NCBI RefSeq assembly: GCF_000172175.1
Contig: NZ_ABJL02000008.1
Coordinates: 372,001-436,000, forward strand
Direction of reading: 5' to 3'
DNA length: 64,000 nucleotides
Source: Bacteroides intestinalis DSM 17393
GTDB lineage: Bacteria; Bacteroidota; Bacteroidia; Bacteroidales; Bacteroidaceae
This document shows positions 1-8,103 of the stretch, piece by piece (position 1 is the stretch's first letter; each line of letters opens with the position of its first letter). Made by a program: the position numbers and the translations under genes. The notes under the pieces are model-generated. The model saw nothing but the letters and a program-made list of their open reading frames with translations. It was not told the origin of the DNA and searched no databases.

Positions 1-950
1 TTTACCGAGTGTAGTACAAAAGTACCGTCCCCTTTCAAATCTCCCGTTTCAATATAAACGTCCGACTCCACGTTTCGGTTTGCCAGAATACCATTTCTTT
101 GCAAAGCTTTCCGCACCATAGCGTATTTTTGTCCGTGCCCGACAATACGGATATGGGAAGTATACTCATTGTTCACCCGGAATAATCCTGTCTCCAGATC
201 AAACACAATTCCTTTACGGGCAAAGAAACCACTGAGGGTTCCATCCAGTGAAAGGTCTTCGGGAGTTCCGATAGTCACCCCGTTCACCTTATCCATCAAC
301 CAGATTTTATCCGCAATCTGCAAGGCAAGTTCCAGGTCATGTGTAGACAGGAAAATAGTCTTATCCGTCTGCCGGCTCAGCTGATGGAGCAATTGCATCA
401 TTTCCACTTTACTCGGGAAATCAAGAAAGGCAGTGGGCTCATCCAGGAAAATCACCGGAGTTTCCTGAGCCAGTGCCTTGGCAATCATCACTTTTTGTCG
501 TTCACCATCACTCAGTGTATGTACCATGCGATGTGCCAAGTGAGATATTCCGACCAGGTTGATAGCATGATCCACTACCTCTTTATCTTCTTTGGAGAGT
601 GTTCCCCAGAAACCGGTATATGGACTGCGTCCCAGACCGATAAGTTCCACAGAAGTCATATTGCGGATGTCGCACTTTTCAGTCAGGACTACACTGATCA
701 CTTTTGAAAGCTGTTTGTCCGTATAAGAGCCAATCTCTTTTCCCTGTATACGTATTTCACCGGATAACTTCGGTTGAAATGCAGAAAGTGTACGCAACAA
801 TGTAGACTTCCCCACCCCGTTGGCACCCAGCAGACAAGTCAACTCCCCACTATTGATTCCGGCACAAATATCGCTTGCCACGACTTTCACATCTCCTTTA
901 CCAGGATAGCCAATGGATAGTTTCTCAATATGTATAGTTTCCTGTTTCAA
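1..950 (-). CDS. ABC transporter ATP-binding protein (FecE/BtuD type), 3' end outside window
   Basis: ATPase that would power import of a metal chelate (iron-siderophore, haem or cobalamin) through the permease encoded just upstream. Visible motifs are Walker A (GANGVGKS), the ABC signature (LSDGE), Walker B with catalytic Glu (VIFLDEPTAFLD) and the H-loop (STHD), spaced as in this family. The frame is still open at base 1, so the C-terminus is missing; about 315 residues are seen, already longer than the usual 250-260, so a C-terminal extension is present. No ATG fits; TTG at 950 follows an AGAGG-like stretch, and TTG at 974, abutting the permease stop, is the alternative. It is the last visible gene of a minus-strand operon of binding protein, permease and ATPase. 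Substrate cannot be told from the sequence. Confidence 0.85.
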   Translation of the reverse strand, partial: MKQETIHIEKLSIGYPGKGDVKVVASDICAGINSGELTCLLGANGVGKSTLLRTLSAFQPKLSGEIRIQGKEIGSYTDKQLSKVISVVLTEKCDIRNMTSVELIGLGRSPYTGFWGTLSKEDKEVVDHAINLVGISHLAHRMVHTLSDGERQKVMIAKALAQETPVIFLDEPTAFLDFPSKVEMMQLLHQLSRQTDKTIFLSTHDLELALQIADKIWLMDKVNGVTIGTPEDLSLDGTLSGFFARKGIVFDLETGLFRVNNEYTSHIRIVGHGQKYAMVRKALQRNGILANRNVESDVYIETGDLKGDGTFVLHSV

Positions 951-974
951 GACCTCTTTATTTTCAATTCTCAA

Positions 975-2012
975 TTATTCTTCCAGTTCCCCTTTACGCT
1001 TCCTGAAGAGCACAGATGCCACCACCGGAGCACCTACCAAAGCTGTCACCGAGTTCACCGGCAAAGCTCCTTCAAATCCCGGCATGCGGGCTATGAGGTT
1101 ACACACCAACGCCAACGAAGCCCCTACCAACAAAGTGGCAGGCATCAGTATCCGATGGTCGGATGTATGGAATATAGCCCGGCAAAGATGGGGAACAGCC
1201 AGACCGATAAACATAATCGGACCGCAATATGCCGTCACAATCGCTACCAGTACACCTGAACAGGAGATCACCAACAGGCGTGCCCGCTTGATGTTCAGCC
1301 CCAGATTCCGGGCATATCCATCGCCCAGCAGCAACAAGTTCATCGTCTTTATCAGCAGAAACGAGAGTGGCAACAAGACCACCATGATACAGACAAACAG
1401 TATCATCTGATCCCCCGACACACGGGCAAAACTACCCAGTCCCCAAATGACGTATGCACGAATATCTTCCTCCACACTGAAATATTTCAATACGCCGATA
1501 ATGGCACTTGCCACATAACCGATCATCACACCGATAATCAGCAGCGTCACATTTCCCTTTACTTTCTGTGAAACGTATACGATAAGCGCCATCACGGACA
1601 GTGCTCCGATAATCGCTGCAATGGACAACGCCACTTCTCCCATATATCCGAGCTTGCTCAATGCCACACCGCCCATCGCTCCCGATAGCAATACCACACA
1701 GGCTACTCCCAGGCTGGCACCCGAACTGATACCCAACACTGACGGTCCTGCCAGCGGATTCCGGAAAACCGTCTGCATCTGCAAACCACTCACCGATAGC
1801 CCCGCTCCCGCCACCAATGCCGTCAATGCCTGCGGCACACGGGATTTCCAAATGATATTCTGCCAGATAATGGACTCATCTGTATTCCCCCATAAGATGT
1901 TCCAGACGGAACGAAAAGGAATATGGACAGAGCCTAACAGCAGGTTCAGTAAGAAAAACAGGAATATAGATGCCAGTATCACCAACATCAGGAGCAGTGT
2001 CGGCCTTTTCAT
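975..2012 (-). CDS. FecCD-family ABC transporter permease
   Basis: Inner-membrane permease of a type II (BtuCD-like) importer, 345 residues, the usual family length. It is strongly hydrophobic with about nine to ten membrane segments. Family hallmarks seen are the GLQMQTVFRNPLAGPSVLG stretch after the second segment, the GxxxG-rich central region and a late P-x-x-G-rich helix (GPIMFIGLAVPHLCR). It couples to the ATPase encoded immediately downstream. The ATG overlaps the end of the binding-protein gene by 4 bases (2009-2012), indicating translational coupling. The family transports iron-siderophores, haem or vitamin B12; no B12 riboswitch was noticed upstream of the operon, so substrate is left open. 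Confidence 0.93.
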   Translation of the reverse strand: MKRPTLLLMLVILASIFLFFLLNLLLGSVHIPFRSVWNILWGNTDESIIWQNIIWKSRVPQALTALVAGAGLSVSGLQMQTVFRNPLAGPSVLGISSGASLGVACVVLLSGAMGGVALSKLGYMGEVALSIAAIIGALSVMALIVYVSQKVKGNVTLLIIGVMIGYVASAIIGVLKYFSVEEDIRAYVIWGLGSFARVSGDQMILFVCIMVVLLPLSFLLIKTMNLLLLGDGYARNLGLNIKRARLLVISCSGVLVAIVTAYCGPIMFIGLAVPHLCRAIFHTSDHRILMPATLLVGASLALVCNLIARMPGFEGALPVNSVTALVGAPVVASVLFRKRKGELEE

Positions 2013-3163
2013 TGCAAACGTACGTAGTATTTCGGTTGGTAATCAGGTAATAAATCGGGGTGGAACGCATGGATCAGATCTTCCAGCACTATTTCCGGTT
2101 CCATCGGCATACTTTCGTAGAAAGGTTGCTCGCGCATATTGCAATAAATAACGCCTTTGTCACGGAATGCACGGAAGTCGGCATAACGGGGATCAAGGGA
2201 TTTCAAAGCGTCATAAGAGAATGTGCCGTCGTAACTATTCACAATACGCCAGTAATCGGCACTCTCCGCCTGGCTGTATACTGTTTCAAAATCTAGTGTA
2301 ACGCCACCGGAACGGGGATCGTCTTTCAAGAAGTAATCGGCTCCCGCATCACGGAACAGTTCGGCCAGGAAGCTCTTACCGCCTACTGCATACCAGTTTC
2401 CTCCACGTATTTCACCGCTGAATACTACCGGACGCTTCTTTACATCAGCAGCCAGTTGTTTCAGATCGTTATAATGCTTTTCTATTGCAGCAAATTTTTC
2501 ATTTGCCTCCTTTTCCTGTCCAATAAACAAGCCGATGAATTTAATCCATTCCGCCTGTCCCAGCGGAGTCATTTCCTTATATCCCAGGTGCGGAACCAAA
2601 AGTATTCCGATTTCACGCATCGTATCATATCCGCCACGCTTGAAAGGGGAGATAAAAATGACATCCGGATTCACACTCATGATCACTTCATTATCAAAAT
2701 TACCTTCAATTCCTATTTTGGCAGTCTTACCCGACTTCAGGCGCTCATTCATTTCTTTGTTGAACAAGTGGCGTGTACTGGTTATACCCACCACCTTATC
2801 GCAAGCTTCCAGTTTGATGAAATTGGATAATTGTAAAGAAGTCATGCAAATGACACTGCGTACCGGTGTTTCGATCACCGTATAATCAGAAGGAATCCTT
2901 TCGGGTTTCGTCCCCCGGGGCACCAATGCATAATGGAAAGTATTACTACTTTCATTTTGAGGATCACGCAAGTCCACCAAGCGGACATGATTGGGGAGAT
3001 ATTTCACTTCAAACCCTTGGGCATAAACCGGATAAATAGAGTCTGTGGCTGATACGGAGGCTGTGATAGCCTGTAAATCAATAGAGTTTTGTTTGTTTTT
3101 CGGGCCACAAGCCACACATAAAATACTTAAAAGGGAGACAGTTATTGCAGTAGTTCGTTTCAT
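2009..3163 (-). CDS. Periplasmic binding lipoprotein of the FecBCD/BtuFCD-type importer
   Basis: Substrate-binding protein (384 residues) with a lipoprotein signal: basic start MKR, hydrophobic run, then Cys19 in a CVAC-G context, so it should be anchored to a membrane facing the periplasm. The body matches the helical-backbone class III binding fold: a first lobe with PVRSVICMTSLQLSNFIKL, a loop with VVGITST, then NPDVIFISPF, and a C-terminal lobe with WYAVGGKSFLAELFRDAGADY. First gene of the operon, overlapping the permease by 4 bases. The 116-base gap to the flanking gene was inspected for B12 riboswitch elements and a good TAnnTTTG promoter; neither was convincing. Ligand unknown (iron chelate, haem or corrinoid are the family options). 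Confidence 0.88.
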   Translation of the reverse strand: MKRTTAITVSLLSILCVACGPKNKQNSIDLQAITASVSATDSIYPVYAQGFEVKYLPNHVRLVDLRDPQNESSNTFHYALVPRGTKPERIPSDYTVIETPVRSVICMTSLQLSNFIKLEACDKVVGITSTRHLFNKEMNERLKSGKTAKIGIEGNFDNEVIMSVNPDVIFISPFKRGGYDTMREIGILLVPHLGYKEMTPLGQAEWIKFIGLFIGQEKEANEKFAAIEKHYNDLKQLAADVKKRPVVFSGEIRGGNWYAVGGKSFLAELFRDAGADYFLKDDPRSGGVTLDFETVYSQAESADYWRIVNSYDGTFSYDALKSLDPRYADFRAFRDKGVIYCNMREQPFYESMPMEPEIVLEDLIHAFHPDLLPDYQPKYYVRLQ

Positions 3164-3279
3164 GACAATAAAAAGGTATAGAATTCGAGCACAATATTCG
3201 TCATTTTTGGGGAGATACGCAAATACCCGTCCTGTAATTTAACCGAATTTGTGCCCGAACACCTCTTATATAAGAATGT

Positions 3280-4635
3280 CTAAAAATTCATCAGATCATT
3301 CAATGCTTCGCTCATACTTGGATGTGTAAATATATAATCACGCAAGAAAGTATATTCCTGTCCCGTTTTCATTACAATAGATACGATATTAATGATCTCA
3401 CTTGTTTCCGGTCCAAACAGGGAACAGCCCAGAATCTTATTTGTATCGGCATCCACTACTACCTTAAACAATCCGTCAGTCTCACCTAAAGTACGTGCCC
3501 GCGGAATGGCTGCTACGGGAAGTGTATTCACCTTTATGTTCAGTCCTTTCTTACGGGCTTCCGTCTCACTCAGCCCCACACGTGCCAAAGGAGGGTCCAT
3601 AAATACCGAATAACTCACAGGCTCACGGTCGTCCGTACGCCGTTCTCCTGCACCAAACAAATCCTCACGGATAATGCGGTAATCGTCCAATGAAATATAG
3701 GTGAATTGTAATCCGCCTTTTACGTCGCCAATGGCACGGATGGCCGGATTAGTAGTACGCAACCATTCATCTACAATAATGGCTCCCCGTTCATTCACTT
3801 TCACGCCGGCAACTTCCAGGTTCAGTCCCGAGATGTTCGGACGACGCCCTGTTGCCAATAAGATAGCATCTCCTTCCAGGTGATGGATTTCATGAGTTAC
3901 AGCATCCTCATAAATCACTGTTGCACCGTCCACGGATTGTACCTTTGCGTTGAGATGGAATACAATACCTTTCTTTTCCAATACGGTCTGTACGCTGGCG
4001 GCAATATCCCTGTCTTCGCGCTCAATCAGTTCGGGATACCCTTCGAGTACCGTCACCTTCGAACCGAAAGAAGCATACATGGAAGCAAATTCCAAGCCGA
4101 TATAACCTCCACCCACGATTACCAGCCGTTCGGGAAGTTCTTCCAGTTCCATGATGGAAGTGCTGGTGTATACGCGGGGATTCTCTTTTATTCCATCAAT
4201 AGGTGGTACAATGGTTTCCGCACCGGTATTTATAAAGATCTGAGAAGACTGCAATTCAATTACTTCTGTCTCCGTCCGCACTTCTACCACATCAGGACCA
4301 GCAAACGATCCGACACCTGTATACACCGTCACATTAGGATTATCAGCCAGATTATGATAGTTCTTATTCCGCAGGAAGGAAGTCACCTCTTCTTTACGAC
4401 CAATGGCCTGACGATAATAATCCTTCTTCTCTTCCCACGTAGCCTTTACCGGAGTTTCCTTAGCCAGATGTACCAACGTCTTTGTAGGAATACAGCCGAT
4501 ATTGATACACGTGCCTCCATACATACGATCTGAACGTTCTACTATGGCAACCGTCTTCTGACGTTTTGCAAATTCGGCAGCCAGGGTCTTCCCACCCTTG
4601 CCGAAACCAATGATAATGGCATCATACTTTTTCAT
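3280..4635 (-). CDS. rclA: RclA-like pyridine nucleotide-disulfide oxidoreductase
   Basis: Cytoplasmic FAD/NAD(P)H flavoenzyme, 451 residues, of the mercuric reductase / lipoamide dehydrogenase family. Seen: N-terminal FAD-binding GFGKGG at 10-15, redox-active pair C43-INIG-C48 (GGTCINIGCIPTK), second dinucleotide fold with GGGYIGLEFAS, an ATGRRPN motif, FAD-contact AIGDVKGG and C-terminal HPSMSE dyad region. Lipoamide dehydrogenase and mercuric reductase context genes are absent; instead it sits 4 bases after a DUF417 (RclC/YkgB) gene and downstream of an AraC regulator, the same combination as E. coli rclA-rclC-rclR, where RclA is a copper(II) reductase protecting against hypochlorous acid. 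The Rcl assignment is by sequence type plus neighbourhood; an unrelated disulfide reductase role remains possible. Confidence 0.78.
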   Translation of the reverse strand: MKKYDAIIIGFGKGGKTLAAEFAKRQKTVAIVERSDRMYGGTCINIGCIPTKTLVHLAKETPVKATWEEKKDYYRQAIGRKEEVTSFLRNKNYHNLADNPNVTVYTGVGSFAGPDVVEVRTETEVIELQSSQIFINTGAETIVPPIDGIKENPRVYTSTSIMELEELPERLVIVGGGYIGLEFASMYASFGSKVTVLEGYPELIEREDRDIAASVQTVLEKKGIVFHLNAKVQSVDGATVIYEDAVTHEIHHLEGDAILLATGRRPNISGLNLEVAGVKVNERGAIIVDEWLRTTNPAIRAIGDVKGGLQFTYISLDDYRIIREDLFGAGERRTDDREPVSYSVFMDPPLARVGLSETEARKKGLNIKVNTLPVAAIPRARTLGETDGLFKVVVDADTNKILGCSLFGPETSEIINIVSIVMKTGQEYTFLRDYIFTHPSMSEALNDLMNF

Positions 4636-4639
4636 ATCT

Positions 4640-5230
4640 TTATTTTTTTAAATGTTCCAGTACACTCTTCGCACTGTCTGCTAATATAACAATTGCACCG
4701 GCCAAAATGGCTGTATCTTTTATAACTAATCTTCCTGCACCGGTCAATAAAGGGAAACCAAACTCTCCACTGCCCAGGTTGGGCACCCATACTTCGGGGG
4801 TGGTGACAAGGAAAGAAAGCGTTCCGAGAGTCATGATAATAGCAAGTCCCGCACCTACCAGTCCTACTTTCGGCCAAAATATGCCGAGGAATGTAAGGAT
4901 ACCGATGCTCATAATAAGAATACCCAATCCGTGAGAAAAACCATACGTATTATTCTCCTTGTGCCACTCATGCTTCGCGGCATCAAATTCTCCTTCTTTC
5001 AGCTTATACTCTTTATAGTCGGGAACATCGTGTGTATAGAAGAAGCTCATGAAAGGGCTGTTTGCCACAAAAGGTACGATGCCTTCCGCTTCATAATTCC
5101 AGAACTTCAATCCGCCGATCCAAACGAAAATAACCAGAATTGCCACACGGATAAGATTGATACCTAACTTTTGAGTAGATGCAGCCAGTGTCAGGGCTGC
5201 TACGAACATAGATTTTAATTTTGTTTCCAT
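4640..5230 (-). CDS. rclC: RclC/YkgB-like DUF417 inner-membrane protein
   Basis: Membrane protein of 196 residues with four predicted helices. Hallmarks of DUF417 are the GGLKFWNYEAEGIVPFVANSP stretch after the first helix, where the SP is followed by a soluble loop, then the helix pair GLGILIMSIGILTFLGI and LVGAGLAIIMTLGTLSFLVTTPEVW. The E. coli member RclC belongs to the reactive-chlorine resistance operon; its biochemical role is not established. The loop of about 40 charged residues between helices 1 and 2 is larger than in short relatives. It is the first gene of the pair, 4 bases before rclA, so the two are very likely cotranscribed. A weak promoter-like GATTTTTG lies on the minus strand at about 5271. 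Confidence 0.8.
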   Translation of the reverse strand: METKLKSMFVAALTLAASTQKLGINLIRVAILVIFVWIGGLKFWNYEAEGIVPFVANSPFMSFFYTHDVPDYKEYKLKEGEFDAAKHEWHKENNTYGFSHGLGILIMSIGILTFLGIFWPKVGLVGAGLAIIMTLGTLSFLVTTPEVWVPNLGSGEFGFPLLTGAGRLVIKDTAILAGAIVILADSAKSVLEHLKK

Positions 5231-5316
5231 ACGATTATTGCATTAATGAATTGTTTTGTTTTTCTGATGCAAAAATCGGGGTTTATGTCGGGGTGTGAAA
5301 TGGCAATTCCACCGTA

Positions 5317-6168
5317 TCAGTTGGCAATATTTCCCGTTGTGTTCGATTTACGGAAATCAGATACACTTTCACCGGTCATTTTCTTGAAAAAACGGCTGAA
5401 AGTGGACAAATCTTCAAAGCCCAGCAGTTCGCTGATTTCCTTGGCACTTTTAGGGGTATAGAGCAATAATCTCTTGGCCTCCGACTCTATCCGTTCATGG
5501 ATAATACGCAGCGGGGAAGGTACTCCGCAGGAGGCAAACAGATTGGAGAGTGTCTTTGGGGAACGGAATAACAGGTCGGCATAATCCTGTACCTGCTTCT
5601 TTTCGCGGAAGTGCTGGTCAACCAGAATATAAAAACGGCGGACGATATCAAAGGCTTTTTCCTGTTCCGGCGTGACGCCACACTTTTCACGGGCAATGCG
5701 GGTACAGGTGATGATAAAACGTTTGAGAATGATACGTAGCATTTCCTCTTGCAGATTATCGCGAACGGCGGACTCCTGCCGGAAGATACGAATAATGTCA
5801 TTCAGGTTGGCGGATTGTTCCGGCGAAAGTTTCAGTTTCATCACTTGGGAAGAACCATGAAAAAGGAAACCGTTACAGGATACTTCGTCATCATGACCGA
5901 ATATACAGTAGAAATTGCTGTTGAACAGAAAAGTGAGGTACTCTCCCTCCACCGATTTAATTTCAATATGTTGCAAAGGAGTAAGACTTATGATTTCGTC
6001 CTGTTCCAACTGTATGGGAATATGGTCTATCTCCAGAGTCAAGTTTCCACTCCGCACCCAAATGAACTTATATAAAGTAGTATCCTGTTGCAGTGCTTTA
6101 TTTTCGTGGAAACAAAAGGTCATTGCCAAGTTCCCGTTCAGGCGGGTATTTAATTGATAATCTATCAT
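5317..6168 (-). CDS. AraC-family transcriptional regulator next to the rcl-like genes
   Basis: DNA-binding regulator of 283 residues. The N-terminal part (about 1-150) looks like a cupin-type sensor domain (FIWVRSGNLTLEIDHIPIQLEQDEII). The C-terminal 100 residues are a double helix-turn-helix of AraC type, with RSPKTLSNLF in the first helix-turn-helix and KEISELLGFEDLSTFSRFFKKMTGESVSDFRK as the typical second half. It is upstream of, and on the same strand as, the DUF417 and RclA-like genes, with an 86-base gap. In E. coli RclR is also AraC-type but divergent and senses HOCl through cysteines; this protein has several cysteines (for example FCFH, FYCIF, VSCNG) but equivalence cannot be judged without alignment. 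Likely local regulator, by position. Confidence 0.82.
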   Translation of the reverse strand: MIDYQLNTRLNGNLAMTFCFHENKALQQDTTLYKFIWVRSGNLTLEIDHIPIQLEQDEIISLTPLQHIEIKSVEGEYLTFLFNSNFYCIFGHDDEVSCNGFLFHGSSQVMKLKLSPEQSANLNDIIRIFRQESAVRDNLQEEMLRIILKRFIITCTRIAREKCGVTPEQEKAFDIVRRFYILVDQHFREKKQVQDYADLLFRSPKTLSNLFASCGVPSPLRIIHERIESEAKRLLLYTPKSAKEISELLGFEDLSTFSRFFKKMTGESVSDFRKSNTTGNIAN

Positions 6169-6322
6169 GATGTTAAAAAGTTAGAGTTCTTTGTCGTATG
6201 CCGAAATACAAATATACGCTATTCCGGAAGCTAATGCAAATAAAAGAAGCAATCTATTTCATCATCTCCGCTTTTCGTAATGCCCTACCCCATGTAAGGT
6301 CATATTTCGTTATAACTATATT

Positions 6323-6592
6323 TTAGTTTATGAGTAGAATATACAATCCAGTCCCTAATAAAATAGAGCAAGCCATATTCTTAAAAAGCATTTGAATAAC
6401 GACTACACAGATACCCGATAGTATTTCCGGAGTGCCGTATGAAGGTGATAGAAAATCTATATCTTTATAGCAATAAACTACCAACATACCGAATATAACC
6501 GGAGGTAGTACTCTACCTAAATAGTTTACATATTGGGGAGTATGCGCCGAAGACCTGAAAACCCAGAAAGGAATCCAACGGGTAAAAATCAC
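6323..6592 (-). pseudogene. Orphan AzlD-like branched-chain amino acid export subunit, likely remnant
   Basis: About 90 residues resembling AzlD, the small membrane partner of AzlC in branched-chain amino acid export. The family pattern TRxxPFxxF (here TRWIPFWVF), YLGRVLPPVIFGMLVVYC, a YGTPE loop and a final LLGTGLYILLIN are readable. No ATG precedes it: the only in-frame start is GTG at 6592, which would begin in the middle of the first helix, and the open frame upstream reaches a stop after about 17 more codons without a convincing start. No azlC lies beside it. Either a decayed leftover of azlCD or a gene with a non-standard start. No promoter was found for it. Confidence 0.5.
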
Positions 6593-6730
6593 AACAAAAT
6601 CAACTACCCCATTAATAACGACAAACAGCGTTTTTAAAGAATAACAGAAACGTTTTTAAAGAATGTACCCAACGTTTATTAAAAACGTAAAAGGGGTACT
6701 TAAAAGCAAAAAGCGATAAATACAAACAAA

Positions 6731-6765
6731 AAAGGCGATAATCCTTATGAGGAAGTATCGCCTTT
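6731..6765 (-). terminator. Intrinsic terminator of the small minus-strand unit
   Basis: Perfect 10-bp arms (AAAGGCGATA at 6731-6740 and its complement at 6756-6765), with a further CCT/AGG pairing inside. On the minus strand the stem is followed by a T-rich run, so it works in that direction. Confidence 0.75.
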
Positions 6766-6823
6766 ACCGTTTTTCGTATGTTATTATTCCAAGAACGGAT
6801 ATCCCCAATTCTCAACAATAAAA

Positions 6824-6904
6824 TTATATTACTAAAAACAAGAAAACCGGCAGTAATAATACATATCCGCCAAAGTCCGGAAAAGAAAGATTAGATTTTG
6901 TCAT
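6824..6904 (-). CDS. Possible 26-residue small membrane peptide
   Basis: ATG at 6904 opens a 26-codon frame with a short polar start (MTKSNLSFPDFGG) and a hydrophobic end (YVLLLPVFLFLVI), about 45 bases after the expected transcription start. No ribosome-binding site is evident, which is normal here. Support is only position and composition; it may be chance. Confidence 0.2.
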   Translation of the reverse strand: MTKSNLSFPDFGGYVLLLPVFLFLVI

Positions 6905-6956
6905 TTGCTAAGTTTTTTAGGTTTACTATTAAAGTTATGTTCTCTTCAAAGCCCTA

Positions 6957-6987
6957 CAAATATACTACATCAGGAAGGCGAAGTCAA
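6957..6987 (-). promoter_or_regulatory. Bacteroides-type promoter, minus strand
   Basis: Read on the minus strand: TTG, 20 bases, TATATTTG, matching the -33/-7 consensus of the Bacteroides primary sigma factor. It points toward the small unit ending at the terminator 6731-6765. Transcription should begin near 6950. Confidence 0.55.
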
Positions 6988-7203
6988 GTCTTTCAGCCGT
7001 TTTTTCCAACTGTTTTCAGACTTTACATGCTAACCTTTTCTCGTACAGATCTTTGCTTCATTGAACGGCAGACAAGTATATTGATAGCATCAAGTTGGCA
7101 AGCAAGCTATTATTGCATTCGGTTCATTAAAAAGTACCGTTGCACCAGAGCGTTTGACTTTAGTAAGCAAGAAAAGGTAGATAAACAAGAAATCGGGTTT
7201 TAT
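6988..7203. other. Gene-free spacer before cobI
   Basis: AT-rich DNA with no frame showing family features on either strand. The open plus-strand frame covering it has the composition of non-coding sequence. Confidence 0.6.
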
Positions 7204-7235
7204 TTTGTTTTATATTCAGAAAATCCCCAATTTTG
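7204..7235 (+). promoter_or_regulatory. Probable promoter of cobI
   Basis: TTTG, 20 bases, CAATTTTG: one mismatch to TAnnTTTG. It lies about 65 bases before the cobI start and is the best candidate in the gap. No B12 riboswitch elements were recognised in the leader. Confidence 0.4.
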
Positions 7236-7300
7236 CACTCCCCATAAAAGTTATTATGAGGGTGCTTATCACTAAACACTAACCATTAATCACTAACAAA

Positions 7301-8011
7301 ATGTCCAACCCCGTCATATTCGTATCCCTCGGTCCCGGAGAACCGGACCTTATCACCCTGAAAGGCTTGAAAGCCCTGCAAAATGCCGATTGTATCTTTT
7401 GTCCTGAAACTCGCACCATAAGCGGACAGATATTCTCGCGGGCTGCCGGCATACTGCACGCGCTGGATATTCCGGATACCACCCTCTCCCGCTTTGCATT
7501 GCCTATGAGTAAGAACCGGGAACAGGCTTTCGCAGCTTACGATAAAGTGTATAGCGAAGCTTCCCTTCTTCACAAAGAAAATAAAAAAGTCTGTATCGTT
7601 GCCGAAGGAGACGCAGGTTTCTATTCTTCCATACACTATATCTTTGAAAAACTACAAGCCGACAATATTCCTGTGCAACACATTGCCGGTATCCCCGCCT
7701 TCATTGCAGCAGGTGCCTGTGCAGGACTTCATATTGCCAGCCAAGAGGAACGCCTGACCGTCATTCCCGGTATCATTACCGCCGAAGAAATAGAGAAATA
7801 TATGGAGGAAAAGACTACCATTGTCATCATGAAACTTTCTCAATGTATCGAAGAAGTTCACCGTTGCATCCATCTCCATCCCGAATATAACTATCATTAT
7901 TTCGAGAATATAGGCATGGAAAAAGAGAAATACCTGCATGATACAGAGCTGATTTCGGCACTCTCTTTCCCTTATTTTTCACTATTAATCATACGCCACA
8001 GCACCTTCTGA
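7301..8011 (+). CDS. cobI: Precorrin-2 C20-methyltransferase
   Basis: SAM-dependent methyltransferase of corrin-ring synthesis (CobI/CbiL), adding the C20 methyl to precorrin-2 or cobalt-factor II. The 236 residues match the family length. Seen: N-terminal VSLGPGEPDLITLKGLKAL (SAM-binding GxGPGxxxLxTL), a central VAEGDAGFYSS corresponding to the EGDPxFYS motif, and AGIPAFIAAGACAGL matching the GVxSxxAxA region. It stands alone: other cob/cbi genes are not in the window, which is unusual since Bacteroides normally cluster them. The next gene is 92 bases on with its own promoter. The importer at 1-3163 may or may not be linked to corrinoids. Confidence 0.9.
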   Translation: MSNPVIFVSLGPGEPDLITLKGLKALQNADCIFCPETRTISGQIFSRAAGILHALDIPDTTLSRFALPMSKNREQAFAAYDKVYSEASLLHKENKKVCIVAEGDAGFYSSIHYIFEKLQADNIPVQHIAGIPAFIAAGACAGLHIASQEERLTVIPGIITAEEIEKYMEEKTTIVIMKLSQCIEEVHRCIHLHPEYNYHYFENIGMEKEKYLHDTELISALSFPYFSLLIIRHSTF

Positions 8012-8065
8012 GGCGCATTTAATACTATTTCGCACATCATTGGATTAATTTTCACAAAAATGCCT

Positions 8066-8073
8066 TACCTTTG
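8066..8073 (+). promoter_or_regulatory. -7 element (TACCTTTG) of the DUF1573 gene
   Basis: Exact TAnnTTTG match 31 bases before the start codon; a TTG lies 23 bases upstream, a little farther than usual. Confidence 0.5.
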
Positions 8074-8103
8074 CCCACTGTGTAATACAAAAGATTTATA
8101 GAC

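Larger units (their letters stand above)
6725..6950 (-). ncRNA. Candidate small transcript bounded by a promoter and an intrinsic terminator
   Basis: A region of about 225 bases lies between a good minus-strand promoter (6957-6987) and a strong minus-strand terminator (6731-6765). No recognisable protein family is encoded. It could be a regulatory RNA, the mRNA of a 26-residue peptide (6824-6904), or the decayed shell of a lost gene: a second frame ends with a WGYPFLE stop at 6784, close before the terminator, as the tail of a real gene would. It did not resemble tmRNA, SRP RNA or RNase P RNA. Confidence 0.35.

Noticed and set aside
3280..4635. Lipoamide dehydrogenase of a 2-oxoacid complex
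   Set aside because: No E1/E2 genes nearby; neighbours are DUF417 and an AraC regulator, fitting RclA better.
6612..6818. 68-codon open frame on the minus strand
   Set aside because: No family features, covers the terminator at 6731-6765 and has the composition of chance coding.
6898..7275. 125-codon open frame on the plus strand before cobI
   Set aside because: No recognisable domain, unusual composition, and it overlaps the promoter regions on both strands.
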